64,000 nucleotides of DNA from Isosphaeraceae bacterium EP7 (GTDB lineage Bacteria; Planctomycetota; Planctomycetia; Isosphaerales; Isosphaeraceae), in NCBI GenBank assembly GCA_038400315.1, contig CP151667.1, positions 1 through 64,000 on the forward strand. Direction: 5' to 3'. Shown here piece by piece: positions 15,579 through 23,986 of this stretch. The stretch's first letter is position 1; each line of letters begins with the position of its first letter. The notes under the pieces were generated by a model that saw only the letters and a list, made by a program, of their open reading frames with translations, searched no databases and was not told the origin of the DNA. The position numbers and the translations under genes were made by a program.

Positions 15579-16103
15579 ATGAGCGCCCTCAGACACCACT
15601 TCGCCGATCGGGAACTGGGCGGGACCGTTGAGGCCCTCTCGTGGTTCCGCCGACAGGGAGGGGTGGCCGGCAACCAGGGGGAACCTCGCGGTGTTTCCGA
15701 AGTTGTCGGCGCGATGGTGTCGCGCCACAACGGACTGTTCCTGCTGGTCGCCGAGCTCGATGCCGAGGCCCGCCGCCTCGTTCAGGATGACCAGGTCGTC
15801 GGCGAGGACGCTCGCTCGCTGCTGGCCGCGGGGCGGCGGATGTACGCCCAGTGGATCGAGACGGCGGCCCCCTTACTCGACCTCGTCGAGGAGTGCCGGG
15901 AGCGGGGCATCCCCGTCGAAGGCGCGGAGACGCTGCGGATCTATCGCGACGTCGCCGGGGCCTCGCAGATGGACGAGTCGTCGCCGACCGCCGCCGCGAA
16001 CGAACCGGCGGCCTCTCCGCGCGAGCTGGATCCGGCGATTCGCGACGCGATCCGCTGGAGCTGGGGCCAGCATGAGGCCGCTTATCGGTCTCTGGGGCGA
16101 TGA
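15579..16103 (+). CDS. Hypothetical protein, mostly helical
   Basis: A 174-residue soluble protein that I do not recognise. It is largely helical, with 'GVSEVVGAMVSRHNGLFLLVAELDAEARRLVQDD' and 'LLAAGRRMYAQWIETAAPLLDLVEECRERGIPVEG', then a Ser/Ala/Pro linker and a short C-terminal helix 'LDPAIRDAIRWSWGQHEAAYRSL'. No signal peptide or membrane segment is present. The ATG at 15579 has GAGG 7 bases upstream; an in-frame ATG at 15534 lacks a ribosome-binding site. It ends 55 bases from the toxin gene on the opposite strand. Protein-like composition and codon-position GC bias support it being real. Confidence 0.6.
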   Translation: MSALRHHFADRELGGTVEALSWFRRQGGVAGNQGEPRGVSEVVGAMVSRHNGLFLLVAELDAEARRLVQDDQVVGEDARSLLAAGRRMYAQWIETAAPLLDLVEECRERGIPVEGAETLRIYRDVAGASQMDESSPTAAANEPAASPRELDPAIRDAIRWSWGQHEAAYRSLGR

Positions 16104-16158
16104 GCGGCGGGACGACCGGGTGGGGACGATTCGCAAGACGTTCCCGGCGTCGGCCGGA

Positions 16159-16443
16159 TCATCCGACGATGTTGTTGTATTCCTCATGCGACCCGATCCA
16201 GTACCAGACTCGGAGATCGCCGACGCGGCCGTAGAGCGCTCGGTAGGTCGCCCCGATCCGCACGGAATGGCTGTTCTTCTCGTAGGTGGGATGTTTTGAT
16301 TTGGAGATTGGCTTATGGTGCAGGGAGCTGTGTGAGGGATTGATCTTGAAGAGGTCGTAGGTCGCCCTGGCGAGTTTCTGGATGCGCGGGGGGAGCTTGT
16401 TGAACCTGGTTTTGGAGTCTTTGGTCCGGCGATCTTCAATCAC
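16159..16443 (-). CDS. RelE/ParE-superfamily toxin-like protein
   Basis: A 94-residue protein with the layout of a ParE/HigB-like toxin: 'LPPRIQKLARATYDLFKINPSHSSLHHKPI', then 'HSVRIGATYRALY', then 'VWYWIGSHEEYNNIV'. In this family the small beta-sheet fold inhibits translation or gyrase; the sequence cannot say which. The GTG at 16443 overlaps the end of the upstream gene by 8 bases (GTGATTGA arrangement) and has GGAG 7 bases before it, so the pair is translationally coupled. The order, partner first and toxin second, is the usual order for type II toxin-antitoxin operons. Confidence 0.75.
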   Translation of the reverse strand: MIEDRRTKDSKTRFNKLPPRIQKLARATYDLFKINPSHSSLHHKPISKSKHPTYEKNSHSVRIGATYRALYGRVGDLRVWYWIGSHEEYNNIVG

Positions 16444-16933
16444 CAAACTGCTCCATCGGCTCTGTCTCGCCGGCGGAGATGGCACGGAAGGCCTGGTCTT
16501 CGAGCGCGGAAAATTGGGGGGCTTGGAAGAAATGCTCGTCGCTCAGCGGCACGCCTGCCGCGATGACGACGTTGGACTTGAGTTTTGCGAGATCAGCATT
16601 GAAGGCTTCCTCGAATCGCGCTCGGAGTGAGGATTGAGCGATGATGTCGAGCAATTCGTTGGCCATGACGAGCCAATCGGCGTATAGCTTGGCGATGCGC
16701 TCCGCCGCATCTGCCGCGTCGGGAATCGTTCCTTTGTAAATCGCCTCATAGATCTCGGCCTCGATCTCTTCGATCTCGGCGTACATCGCGTTACGACCGA
16801 CGAGCATGCCTTTCATGACATGCAAGTAGTCACCAACCATCGATTCGAAGGCCGCTTTACGTCTGAACCACCCCGCCTCATGCCGACTCTGTTCCAGACG
16901 CATCTCGCCGTAATCGATCATGAGGCTAGACAT
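16436..16933 (-). CDS. Putative antitoxin partner, helical and acidic
   Basis: A 165-residue protein encoded directly before, and overlapping, the ParE-like toxin gene. It is almost entirely helical: 'MYAEIEEIEAEIYEAIYKG', 'AAERIAKLYADWLVMANELLDII', 'ARFEEAFNADLAKLKSNV'. I see no ribbon-helix-helix, HTH, AbrB or Phd/YefM domain, and it is about twice the length of common type II antitoxins. The ATG at 16933 has AAGGA 9 bases upstream. The antitoxin role is inferred only from the overlap and gene order. An alternative is an unrelated regulator that happens to be coupled to the toxin. Confidence 0.7.
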   Translation of the reverse strand: MSSLMIDYGEMRLEQSRHEAGWFRRKAAFESMVGDYLHVMKGMLVGRNAMYAEIEEIEAEIYEAIYKGTIPDAADAAERIAKLYADWLVMANELLDIIAQSSLRARFEEAFNADLAKLKSNVVIAAGVPLSDEHFFQAPQFSALEDQAFRAISAGETEPMEQFGD

Positions 16934-17019
16934 GGGGCAATTCCTTCGGCAGCAACCGGGGCGACGGGCCCTCTTCTCGAAATTGCATCGAGATGGATGT
17001 TCCGGCACATTATCCGAGA

Positions 17020-18375
17020 TTAGCTGAACAGTTCCCTGATGGGTTCTCCGGCGTCGATGAGGTAGGTGGGGCGGCGGGTTCGGTCGTCGAAGGCGGTGGA
17101 GCGGGCGTCGATGCCGAGGTAGTGGTAGATGGTGGCGGCGACGTCCTGGGGGTTGATGGGGCGGTCGTTGACGTACTCGCCTCGTTCGCTGGTGCGGCCG
17201 ATGACCTGGCCCATCTTCCACGACCCGCTGCCCATCAGGACGCTGAAGGCCTTGCCCCAGTGGTCGCGGCCGGCGTCCTTGTTCATGCGGGGGGTCCGGC
17301 CGAACTCGCCCATGGCGACGACGAGGGTGGAGTCGTAGAGGCCACGGTCGACGAGGTCGTCGATGAGGGAAGCGATGGCTCGATCGAGGGGGGGGATGAG
17401 CTTGTTGGCCCCTTCCTCGGTCTTGAGCTGGGGGGCCGTGCCGTGGTGGTCCCAGGGGACGCAGTTGACGGTGACGAAGGGGGTTCCGGCCTCGACGAGG
17501 CGGCGGGCGAGCAGGGCGCTCTGGCCGAAGGTGTGGCGGCCGTAGCGGTCGCGGAGCCTGGGGTCTTCGCGGTCGATGTCGAAGGCCCTGGTCACGGCGT
17601 CGCCGGTGAGCATGTCGAAGGCGCGCTGGTTGTAGGCGTCGAGGTCGCGGAGCTTGGGGTCGGCGTCGCGGCGCACCTGGTCCATGGCGGCGAGCATCTT
17701 GCGACGGTCTTGCAGGCGGTCGAGGGTCAGGCCCGCGGGCAGGCGGAGGTTCTTGACGCCGTACTTCGAGTCGTTGGGGTCGGACTCGACGACGAAGGGA
17801 TTGGAGGCGCCGCCGAGGTAGGCCGCGTAGTGGAAGAGGTTGTCGGTGCCGCCTCGGAGGTGGGGGACGGCGACGTAGGTGGGCATGCCGGGCTGGCGTG
17901 AGTCGCGTAGGCGGGCGACGGCCGAGCCGATGGAGGGGCGGCGCTGGACGGTGTTGTCGGGGGCGTTGAAGGCGGGGCCTTCGTGGCCGGTGAGCATCCA
18001 GTGGTTGCCCTTGGTGTGGTCGCCCGAGCCGTGGTTGACTGTGCGGAGGACCGCGAGCCGGTCCATGCGGCCGGCCAGCTCGGGCATCAGCTCGCCGAAG
18101 TGGACGCCGGGGACCGAGGTCTTGATGGCGCCGAAGGGGCCGCGGTAGCCGGCGGGGGCGTCGGGCTTGGGGTCCCAGGTCTCCATGTGACCGGGGCCGC
18201 CGCTGAGCCAGAAGAGGATGACGCTGCGCGGGTGGGCGGCGGCACCGGCCTGAGCCCTGAGGCGAAGCAGGTCGGGCAGGGCCAGGCCGCCCAGGCCGAG
18301 GGTCCCGACCTGGAGGAAGCTGCGGCGGGTCAGGCCGTCGCAGTGCCGGGCGGCCTCTCCGGAGATCTTGAGCAT
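17020..18375 (-). CDS. DUF1501 domain protein, copy 1
   Basis: A 451-residue exported protein of the DUF1501 family, which has a sulfatase/alkaline-phosphatase-like fold and is greatly expanded in planctomycetes. A Tat-type leader (TRRSFLQVG, then a hydrophobic run to about residue 40) directs export. Family landmarks: ILFWLSGGPGHMETWDPKPDAP, GSGDHTKGNHWMLTGHEG, and TLVVAMGEFGRTPRMN followed by GRDHWGKAFSVLMGSG. The substrate is unknown; these proteins usually sit beside DUF1549/DUF1553 cytochrome-like proteins, and none is here. A second family member lies at 58667-60049 and shares about a third of its positions by eye, so the two are old paralogues rather than a recent duplication. Confidence 0.9.
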   Translation of the reverse strand: MLKISGEAARHCDGLTRRSFLQVGTLGLGGLALPDLLRLRAQAGAAAHPRSVILFWLSGGPGHMETWDPKPDAPAGYRGPFGAIKTSVPGVHFGELMPELAGRMDRLAVLRTVNHGSGDHTKGNHWMLTGHEGPAFNAPDNTVQRRPSIGSAVARLRDSRQPGMPTYVAVPHLRGGTDNLFHYAAYLGGASNPFVVESDPNDSKYGVKNLRLPAGLTLDRLQDRRKMLAAMDQVRRDADPKLRDLDAYNQRAFDMLTGDAVTRAFDIDREDPRLRDRYGRHTFGQSALLARRLVEAGTPFVTVNCVPWDHHGTAPQLKTEEGANKLIPPLDRAIASLIDDLVDRGLYDSTLVVAMGEFGRTPRMNKDAGRDHWGKAFSVLMGSGSWKMGQVIGRTSERGEYVNDRPINPQDVAATIYHYLGIDARSTAFDDRTRRPTYLIDAGEPIRELFS

Positions 18376-18570
18376 GGGACGGCTCCGGGCGTGCGCGAGG
18401 AAAACTCGAGCGTCTCTCGCCTGAACGTACCATCCCCGCCGGGAAACGGGGGATGGGACCTGCGCTTCGCCGCGGAGCCGGTCCCCGTTTTCCGCGACTC
18501 CCGGGCGGGGACCGCTCTTATTCCTACAAATGTCTTCCGATGAGCCCGGCGTGTCAAGGGCGGGCGCGGG

Positions 18571-20088
18571 TCAGTCGGCCTTCTTGGACCAGATGGGGGC
18601 GATGTCGTCGGAACTCTGGCGGCGGACGCCGTTGTCGCTGAGGATCTCCTCGGTGGCTTCGGCGACTTCCTTGCGGTTGAAGACGAGGATCTCGGAGCTG
18701 CGGTCGTCGAACTCGATGGTGACGAACTCGGACTTGCCGTCGCGGAGGACCTCGACGAGATGCTCGAGGTTCTTGATGGAGATGTCGTCGACCTTCTTGA
18801 CCACCTTGGTGAGCGGGTTGGAGTAGCCCTTGCTGACCTTGTGGGGGAAGAGGGGCGACGAGATCATCACCAGCTCCTCGCCGGGGAACTTGGGCTGGTC
18901 GCCGCGGCGGGTGGCGAGCGGGCTGCCGATGGCGGCCATGAAGCCCATGAACCCCCCTTGCCGGTCGAGGCTGCTGAGCAGCTCGGACGAGGCGGGGGAG
19001 AAAACCAGGGGGCCCCAGACGAAGTAGGAGGGGTAGGAGCCGTCGAGGCTCTCCACCAGCAAGGGCCGGCGCGGCTGGACGGGGAGGTCGATCTCCATCG
19101 GCTTGCCGTCGCGGACCACCGAGACGGTGACCTTGCCGTCCTTGGCCAGGGACTGCACGGCGTAGCGGAAGTCGAGGCGGAGGTTCTTGCCCGCCTTGAC
19201 CTTGCCGACGCTGTCGACCTCGCGGTCGCCGACCTTGGTGATGACGTCCCAGGTCTTCAGAGTCGAGCCGACGTCCTCGGCGGGGTCCTTGACGACCATG
19301 CCCTCGGTGCCGGGGGGGAGCTTGAGCTTGGCGCGGAGGGCGGGGTTTTCCAGGGTCTGGTAGGAGTCGAAGAAGGCGGGCTTGCCTTCGTACTTGCCGT
19401 CGGCGACGTCCTTGAGGAAGAGGTCGACCTCCTCGGTGGGGATGATGTAGCCGATGTTGTCGGCGGTTCCCAGGCGGCTGAAGGCCAGGCCGATCATGGC
19501 GTCATTGACCAGGGCGGGGCCGCCGCTGTTGCCGGGGTTGATGGCGGCATCGACCTGGATGCGCAGGCCCGAGGTCTGGTTGTTGTAGCCGGTGAACTCG
19601 ATGCGCGAGACGATCCCCTTGGTGACGGAGAGGCTGTCTCCGCCGGTGGGGTATCCATAAACGACCACGCTGTCCTTGACCTCGGGCAGCTCGGCGACTC
19701 GCTTCAAGGGGGGCCGTTTGTCGAAGAACGACTCGTCGTCGAGCTTCAGGACGGCCAGGTCGATGCCGGGGGCGATCGACTCGACGGTGGCGGAGACCTT
19801 CTGGCCCGACTGGTGGGGCTGGACGAAGACCTGGCTGGCGTAGAGGACGACGTGCGCATTGGTGAGGATGCGCTTGCCCTCGATGACGACGCCGGTGCCG
19901 CTCCCCTCGCGGGGGCTGGCCTTGGTCCAGGGCCGCAGGGGGTCGGGCGACCTCATGGTCGCGTAGACCTTGACGACCGAGTCGCGGATGGCCCCCTCGC
20001 CGGCGTCGTCGGCGCCCGCCCTGGCTGGGGCGAAGATCGCCGCGAAGGTGAAGGCAAGGGCGAGCAACGGGGTCGCGTTCCGCATCAT
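18571..20088 (-). CDS. HtrA/Deg-like serine protease with two PDZ-like domains
   Basis: A 505-residue secreted trypsin-fold protease. A signal peptide covers residues 1-25. The triad is His79 (TNAHVV), Asp110 (GIDLAVL) and Ser188 (GNSGGP). A PDZ-like domain follows at about 265-330 ('GMVVKDPAEDVGSTLKTWDVITKVGDREVDS'), and a second at about 440-490 ('VVKKVDDISIKNLEHLVEVL'). The layout is closer to plant-type Deg9/Deg2 proteases than to DegP. Its likely job is envelope protein quality control or regulated cleavage. Start at the ATG at 20088, 8 bases after GGGAG; a second ATG follows at once. Transcribed alone. Confidence 0.9.
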   Translation of the reverse strand: MMRNATPLLALAFTFAAIFAPARAGADDAGEGAIRDSVVKVYATMRSPDPLRPWTKASPREGSGTGVVIEGKRILTNAHVVLYASQVFVQPHQSGQKVSATVESIAPGIDLAVLKLDDESFFDKRPPLKRVAELPEVKDSVVVYGYPTGGDSLSVTKGIVSRIEFTGYNNQTSGLRIQVDAAINPGNSGGPALVNDAMIGLAFSRLGTADNIGYIIPTEEVDLFLKDVADGKYEGKPAFFDSYQTLENPALRAKLKLPPGTEGMVVKDPAEDVGSTLKTWDVITKVGDREVDSVGKVKAGKNLRLDFRYAVQSLAKDGKVTVSVVRDGKPMEIDLPVQPRRPLLVESLDGSYPSYFVWGPLVFSPASSELLSSLDRQGGFMGFMAAIGSPLATRRGDQPKFPGEELVMISSPLFPHKVSKGYSNPLTKVVKKVDDISIKNLEHLVEVLRDGKSEFVTIEFDDRSSEILVFNRKEVAEATEEILSDNGVRRQSSDDIAPIWSKKAD

Positions 20089-20238
20089 CGAGGGCTCCCG
20101 GGTGGAGCCCCGTGGCCCCGTCCACGTCGATCCGTTGACGTGCGGTCGGGCCTCCGGGGCGGCCGGCATTGTAGCCGCCCCGAGGCGCGTCGGACACGAG
20201 CCGCCCCCTTGAAATCGCCGGGGACGGCCCGAGGTCGC

Positions 20239-20655
20239 TCAGGACGCGGCGGTGTTGATCTGCTCGTCCCGGATCCAGGAGTTGGCGCGGGCCCGGTGGT
20301 CGTCGTTGATGTGGGCCGAGACGGCGGTGAAGGTGGCCGCCAGGATGCCCATGTCGTCGCCCATGCCGACGACCGGCAGGAAGTCGGGGATGGCGTCGGC
20401 GGGCAGCACGAAGTAGGCCAGGGCGCCAGCGACGGTCGCCTTGACCCAGAACGGGGTCCGTGCGTCGAGCATGCAGAAATACATGGCCACGACCTCGCCG
20501 GCCATCGGCAGGTGCTTCAGGAACCGGCGTGCCTTGGCCGCGAAGCCGTCGCGCACGGCGCGCTCGTTGGCCTCGGCGTCGACGCCCACATAATCCTCGG
20601 CGCGAAACCGGGCTCGCCCCTCGTCCCACCACCCCGCCAGTCGATTCGTCATCAT
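20239..20655 (-). CDS. DUF1232 (YkvA-like) membrane protein
   Basis: A 138-residue protein with the DUF1232 signature 'YFVLPADAIPDFLPVVGMGDDMGIL' near residues 80-105 (shown in the family as sP.DLIPDfiPvlG..DD...l). The domain forms a short helical hairpin in the membrane. Its role is unknown in any organism; it is often near peptidases or cell-envelope genes. The frame starts with two Met codons; 'AGEVVAMYFCMLD' and 'VKATVAGALAYFVLP' are the hydrophobic parts. It lies 150 bases upstream of the HtrA-like gene on the same strand, and joint transcription is possible. Confidence 0.85.
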   Translation of the reverse strand: MMTNRLAGWWDEGRARFRAEDYVGVDAEANERAVRDGFAAKARRFLKHLPMAGEVVAMYFCMLDARTPFWVKATVAGALAYFVLPADAIPDFLPVVGMGDDMGILAATFTAVSAHINDDHRARANSWIRDEQINTAAS

Positions 20656-20878
20656 CGAGCCGCCCCCCTGCCCCGGCCGGGCCCTGGTCCGCGAACGCGC
20701 ATCAACACCCTACCAGGTTCTTCGATGGGCGGGCACGAATGTTCGAACGCAAAAAAAGGCCGGCGGACGGGCGCCGATCCCGCATCCGATCGACACGGGG
20801 GCCGCGTCTGACGTACCGTGAATGAGTGGACCCCGCGACGGCCGGGGAACGTGCATCGTATCGAAGGGGCGGGCGGCG

Positions 20879-22324
20879 ATGAGCATCGACTTCCGTTGTG
20901 AGTGGTGCGGCAAGAAATATCGGGTCGAGGACTCTCACGCGGGCAAGACCACCGACTGCAAGAAGTGCGAGCAGGAGATACGCATCCCGACCCTGATGGA
21001 GCTGGGGCGCGACGAGCCGGCGGCCGACTTCGGCTACGACCTGGATGAACCCGCCCCCGCCGCCACTCCCGCTCCCGCACCCGGCCCGTCCAGGGCGCCG
21101 GCCGGCTGGGCGACGCGGCCCGGACCGGGACAGGCGGCGTCGGGAGGCACCTCGCCCGGGTCGTTCCGCCCCGCCCCCAATCCGGGCCGGACCAGCCTGG
21201 ACGACTCGAAGGGCTCCGCATTGCTGAAGAAGGCGGCGATGGGCCTGGTCGTCCTCGCCTTGATCGGCGCCCGGGTCTATTTCAGGTTCAACCGCGGGGG
21301 GAACCGCCCCGCCCGGTTCAACGTCAACGGCCCGATGCAGCAGGGGCGGCAGGACTTTCCGCCGATGCCCGGCGCCGCCCCCCCGATGCCCGTCGACGCC
21401 GAGGGCCCGGTGCAGCCGATGTCCGTCGAACAGATGCTGATGAAGGCCAACCTGGCCAACGCCGCCAACACCGAGTACCCCCTGCCCCGCTTCGACCCGC
21501 CCGGCCCCGGTCGCGAGATTGCGCCCGGGGTCATCTTCCGCGAAGTCCGCCTGGGCAACGGACCTGCGAAGGACTCGGGGCCTGGCCTGACCGGCAAGCT
21601 CTGGGTCTACCTGCCCGCCGGCGATCATGCCGACCGATCACTGCCGTGCGTCTTCATCGCCCCGGCCGGCAGCAACCTCGTGACGGGCAACGACCTGGGC
21701 GACGACCCAGGCCGGGGCCACCCCGAGCATGTCCCTTATGTGAACGCGGGGTACGCCGTGGTGGCCTATGAGCTGGACGGCGCCGCGACCGAGAACGAGG
21801 GCGAGGGCAACCTCCAGTTCGTGACCAACGCCGTCGTGTTCCTGCGAGCCCGCGCGGGCCTGGTCAATGCGCACGTGGCGCTGGAATATGCCCTGGCGCA
21901 GATCCCGCAGGTCGACCCGGGCCGCCTGTATGCGGCCGGCCACAGCTCGGCCGGGACGATGGCCCTGCTCCTCGCCGAGAACGAGCCCCGCATCCGAGCC
22001 TGCGCCGCCTACGCCCCGTGCGTCGACGTGGCCGGCCGCCTGGGCCCCGGGATCGTCGACACCCTCACCAGGGCGAGCCTGGGCGACCTCTTCCAGCGCT
22101 ACTCACCCGCCGCCGGCGAATCGAAGCTCACCTGCCCCCTGTTCCTCTTCCACGCCCTGGACGACACCAACGTCCCCGCCGCCGAGACCGAGGCCTTCGC
22201 CGAGCGTCGCAAGGCCGCCGGAGAGCCCGTCACCCTCGTCACCGTCCCCACCGGCGACCACTACACGCCGATGATCGAAGAGGGGATTCCGAAGGCGATC
22301 GAGTGGTTCAAGGGTCTGCCCTGA
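20879..22324 (+). CDS. Zinc-ribbon, membrane-anchored alpha/beta hydrolase fusion
   Basis: A 481-residue protein of three parts. First, a zinc-ribbon with two pairs of cysteines, C..C near residues 7-10 and C..C near 27-30, in 'FRCEWCGKKYRV' and 'TDCKKCEQEIRIP'. Second, a Pro/Ala-rich linker and a single membrane helix near 120-137 (MGLVVLALIGARVYF). Third, an alpha/beta-hydrolase domain with the nucleophile elbow GHSSAG, an acid in HALDDTNVP, and a terminal histidine in PTGDHYTPM, which together form a complete triad. The zinc-ribbon should face the cytoplasm and the hydrolase the outside. Zinc-ribbon openings of this type are common on planctomycete membrane proteins. Substrate unknown. The ATG at 20879 puts the first Cys pair near the N-terminus. 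Confidence 0.8.
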   Translation: MSIDFRCEWCGKKYRVEDSHAGKTTDCKKCEQEIRIPTLMELGRDEPAADFGYDLDEPAPAATPAPAPGPSRAPAGWATRPGPGQAASGGTSPGSFRPAPNPGRTSLDDSKGSALLKKAAMGLVVLALIGARVYFRFNRGGNRPARFNVNGPMQQGRQDFPPMPGAAPPMPVDAEGPVQPMSVEQMLMKANLANAANTEYPLPRFDPPGPGREIAPGVIFREVRLGNGPAKDSGPGLTGKLWVYLPAGDHADRSLPCVFIAPAGSNLVTGNDLGDDPGRGHPEHVPYVNAGYAVVAYELDGAATENEGEGNLQFVTNAVVFLRARAGLVNAHVALEYALAQIPQVDPGRLYAAGHSSAGTMALLLAENEPRIRACAAYAPCVDVAGRLGPGIVDTLTRASLGDLFQRYSPAAGESKLTCPLFLFHALDDTNVPAAETEAFAERRKAAGEPVTLVTVPTGDHYTPMIEEGIPKAIEWFKGLP

Positions 22325-22438
22325 TGGCGCGAACCTCGCGCGACAGCACGGGCTCATCCTCATAGGGCGAGACCGCTCGCTTCTCATCCGTTGGGACGCG
22401 CGGACGACACGTCGGGGGCGGGCTTTCCGGGAGGGCCG

Positions 22439-23986
22439 ATGTACGACGTGGCGATCATTGGCGGAGGGATCGCCGGGATGGCGACGGCGGCGCGGCTCCA
22501 GGCGTCTGGGCTCTCGACGGTCGTCCTCGAAGCGCACGGACAACCGGGCGGCTGCGCCGGCTTCTACCGGCGCAAGGGCTTCTCCTTCGATGTGGGGGCT
22601 ACCACGCTCGTCGACTTCGGCCCCGGCGGCGTCGGTGCTGAATTGCTCGAGAGCGTCGGGATGGAGCCGATCGAGGGCGAGCTTCTGCCCGGCTACGTCG
22701 CCTGGCTGCCCGACCGCACGGTGACGCTGCATCGAGACCCGGCCACATGGTCCCTGGAGCGGCTCCGTATGCTCGGCGATACGCCGGCTCATCGCTCGTT
22801 CTGGCGGCTCCTCGACCGACTGGCGGACGTGTTCTGGCGAGCCAGTCGGCGCGGGGTCAGGCTGCCGATTCGCGGCTTGCCCGATGTGGCCCGCGCCGCG
22901 AGTGCGATTGGACCCGGCGGATTGCCCCTGGTTCGCTACCTGAGCTGGACGCTGACCGATGCGCTCCGGGCGTACGGCCTTGAGGGCGATCGGGCGCTGG
23001 TCGGCCTGCTGGGGATGCTCGTCGAGGATACGGTCCATAGCTCGGTGGCCGAGGCGCCACTGATCAACGCTGCGCTGGGGATCACGATCCGAGGCGCCGG
23101 CCTGACGCGGGCCAGAGGCGGAATGCGTGGGTTCTGGCAGGGCCTGATCGCAGGCTACCGCCACCTCGGCGGAGACTTACGAGTCGGCTGCCCGGTCGAT
23201 CGGGTCGAAGGACATAAGGGTTCCTATCGTGTCTCGACCCGTCGCGGCGTCATCGAGGCCGATCAGGTTGTCGCCGCCGTCCCCGCGACCCTGGCGGCCA
23301 GGCTGGGTCCCGGACCGGTCTCGGAGGCGCTGGCGCCTTACCTTCGCCGCGATGTGGCAGCGCTGGGCGGGGCCGTGGTCGTCTTCCTCGGCGTCCCCGA
23401 GGCCGAGGTGGCAGGCCAGGAGTTCACCCACCATCAACTCTTGCAGGACTACTCCCGCCCGCTGGGCGACGGGAACAACATGTTCATCTCCGTATCCGCC
23501 GCGGGTGACACCGACAGTGCCCCGGAAGGGTCTCGCGTCGTGATGATCTCGACGCACTGCGATCTGGGGTCATGGGAAGGCCTCTCGCCCGAAACCTACC
23601 GGACGCGCAAGCGCGAGATCGGCGAGCGTCTCATCGCTCTCGCCGGGCGAGTCTATCCCGGGTTGGGCCGGGACGCCGTCGTCTGCGAGGTCGCCACTCC
23701 CAGGACTTACGAGCGGTTCACCGGGAGGCCGCGAGGCGCAGTGGGGGGCGCGCGGCAGACCCTCGGTAACACAAACCAACACGCCCTCGCGAACAATCCA
23801 GGCGTGCCCGGCTACTGGCTGGTGGGGGATAGCACCTGGCCAGGCCTGGGGACCGTCGCCTGCTGCCTGGGCAGTCGCCACGTCGCCGAGGGCGTGCTGG
23901 CGGGCGTGATCCGCCGCCGTCCCTCTCTCCATTCCAGGACCGCCCGGGGCCGAGGAGCCGCATATGCCGGCCTCGACACACGCTGA
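22439..23986 (+). CDS. FAD-dependent carotenoid-type oxidoreductase (CrtI/CrtD-like)
   Basis: A 515-residue flavoprotein. The N-terminal dinucleotide-binding motif is DVAIIGGGIAGMATAARL, followed by EAHGQPGGCAGFYRRKGFSFDVGA, both typical of the phytoene-desaturase/carotene-isomerase superfamily. The C-terminal motif GYWLVGDSTWPGLGTVACCLGSRHVAEGVL closes the FAD site as in CrtD/CrtO-type enzymes. It probably desaturates, isomerises or oxidises a carotenoid; the exact reaction cannot be read. The ATG at 22439 is 5 bases after GGGAGGG. Its 3' end overlaps the desaturase gene by 23 bases, so the two form a coupled pair for carotenoid modification. Planctomycetes of this group are often pink from carotenoids. 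Confidence 0.85.
   Translation: MYDVAIIGGGIAGMATAARLQASGLSTVVLEAHGQPGGCAGFYRRKGFSFDVGATTLVDFGPGGVGAELLESVGMEPIEGELLPGYVAWLPDRTVTLHRDPATWSLERLRMLGDTPAHRSFWRLLDRLADVFWRASRRGVRLPIRGLPDVARAASAIGPGGLPLVRYLSWTLTDALRAYGLEGDRALVGLLGMLVEDTVHSSVAEAPLINAALGITIRGAGLTRARGGMRGFWQGLIAGYRHLGGDLRVGCPVDRVEGHKGSYRVSTRRGVIEADQVVAAVPATLAARLGPGPVSEALAPYLRRDVAALGGAVVVFLGVPEAEVAGQEFTHHQLLQDYSRPLGDGNNMFISVSAAGDTDSAPEGSRVVMISTHCDLGSWEGLSPETYRTRKREIGERLIALAGRVYPGLGRDAVVCEVATPRTYERFTGRPRGAVGGARQTLGNTNQHALANNPGVPGYWLVGDSTWPGLGTVACCLGSRHVAEGVLAGVIRRRPSLHSRTARGRGAAYAGLDTR

Noticed and set aside
17000-18430. Long open frame on the minus strand reading through from upstream into the putative antitoxin gene
   Set aside because: It is a GC-rich shadow of the DUF1501 gene: Arg/Pro/His-rich with no family features until the real gene starts at 16933.
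18760-20811. A 683-codon plus-strand open frame opposite the HtrA-like gene
   Set aside because: Its composition (Gly, Val, Ala, Asp) mirrors the opposite gene's codon bias, and the opposite strand has a clear protease triad.
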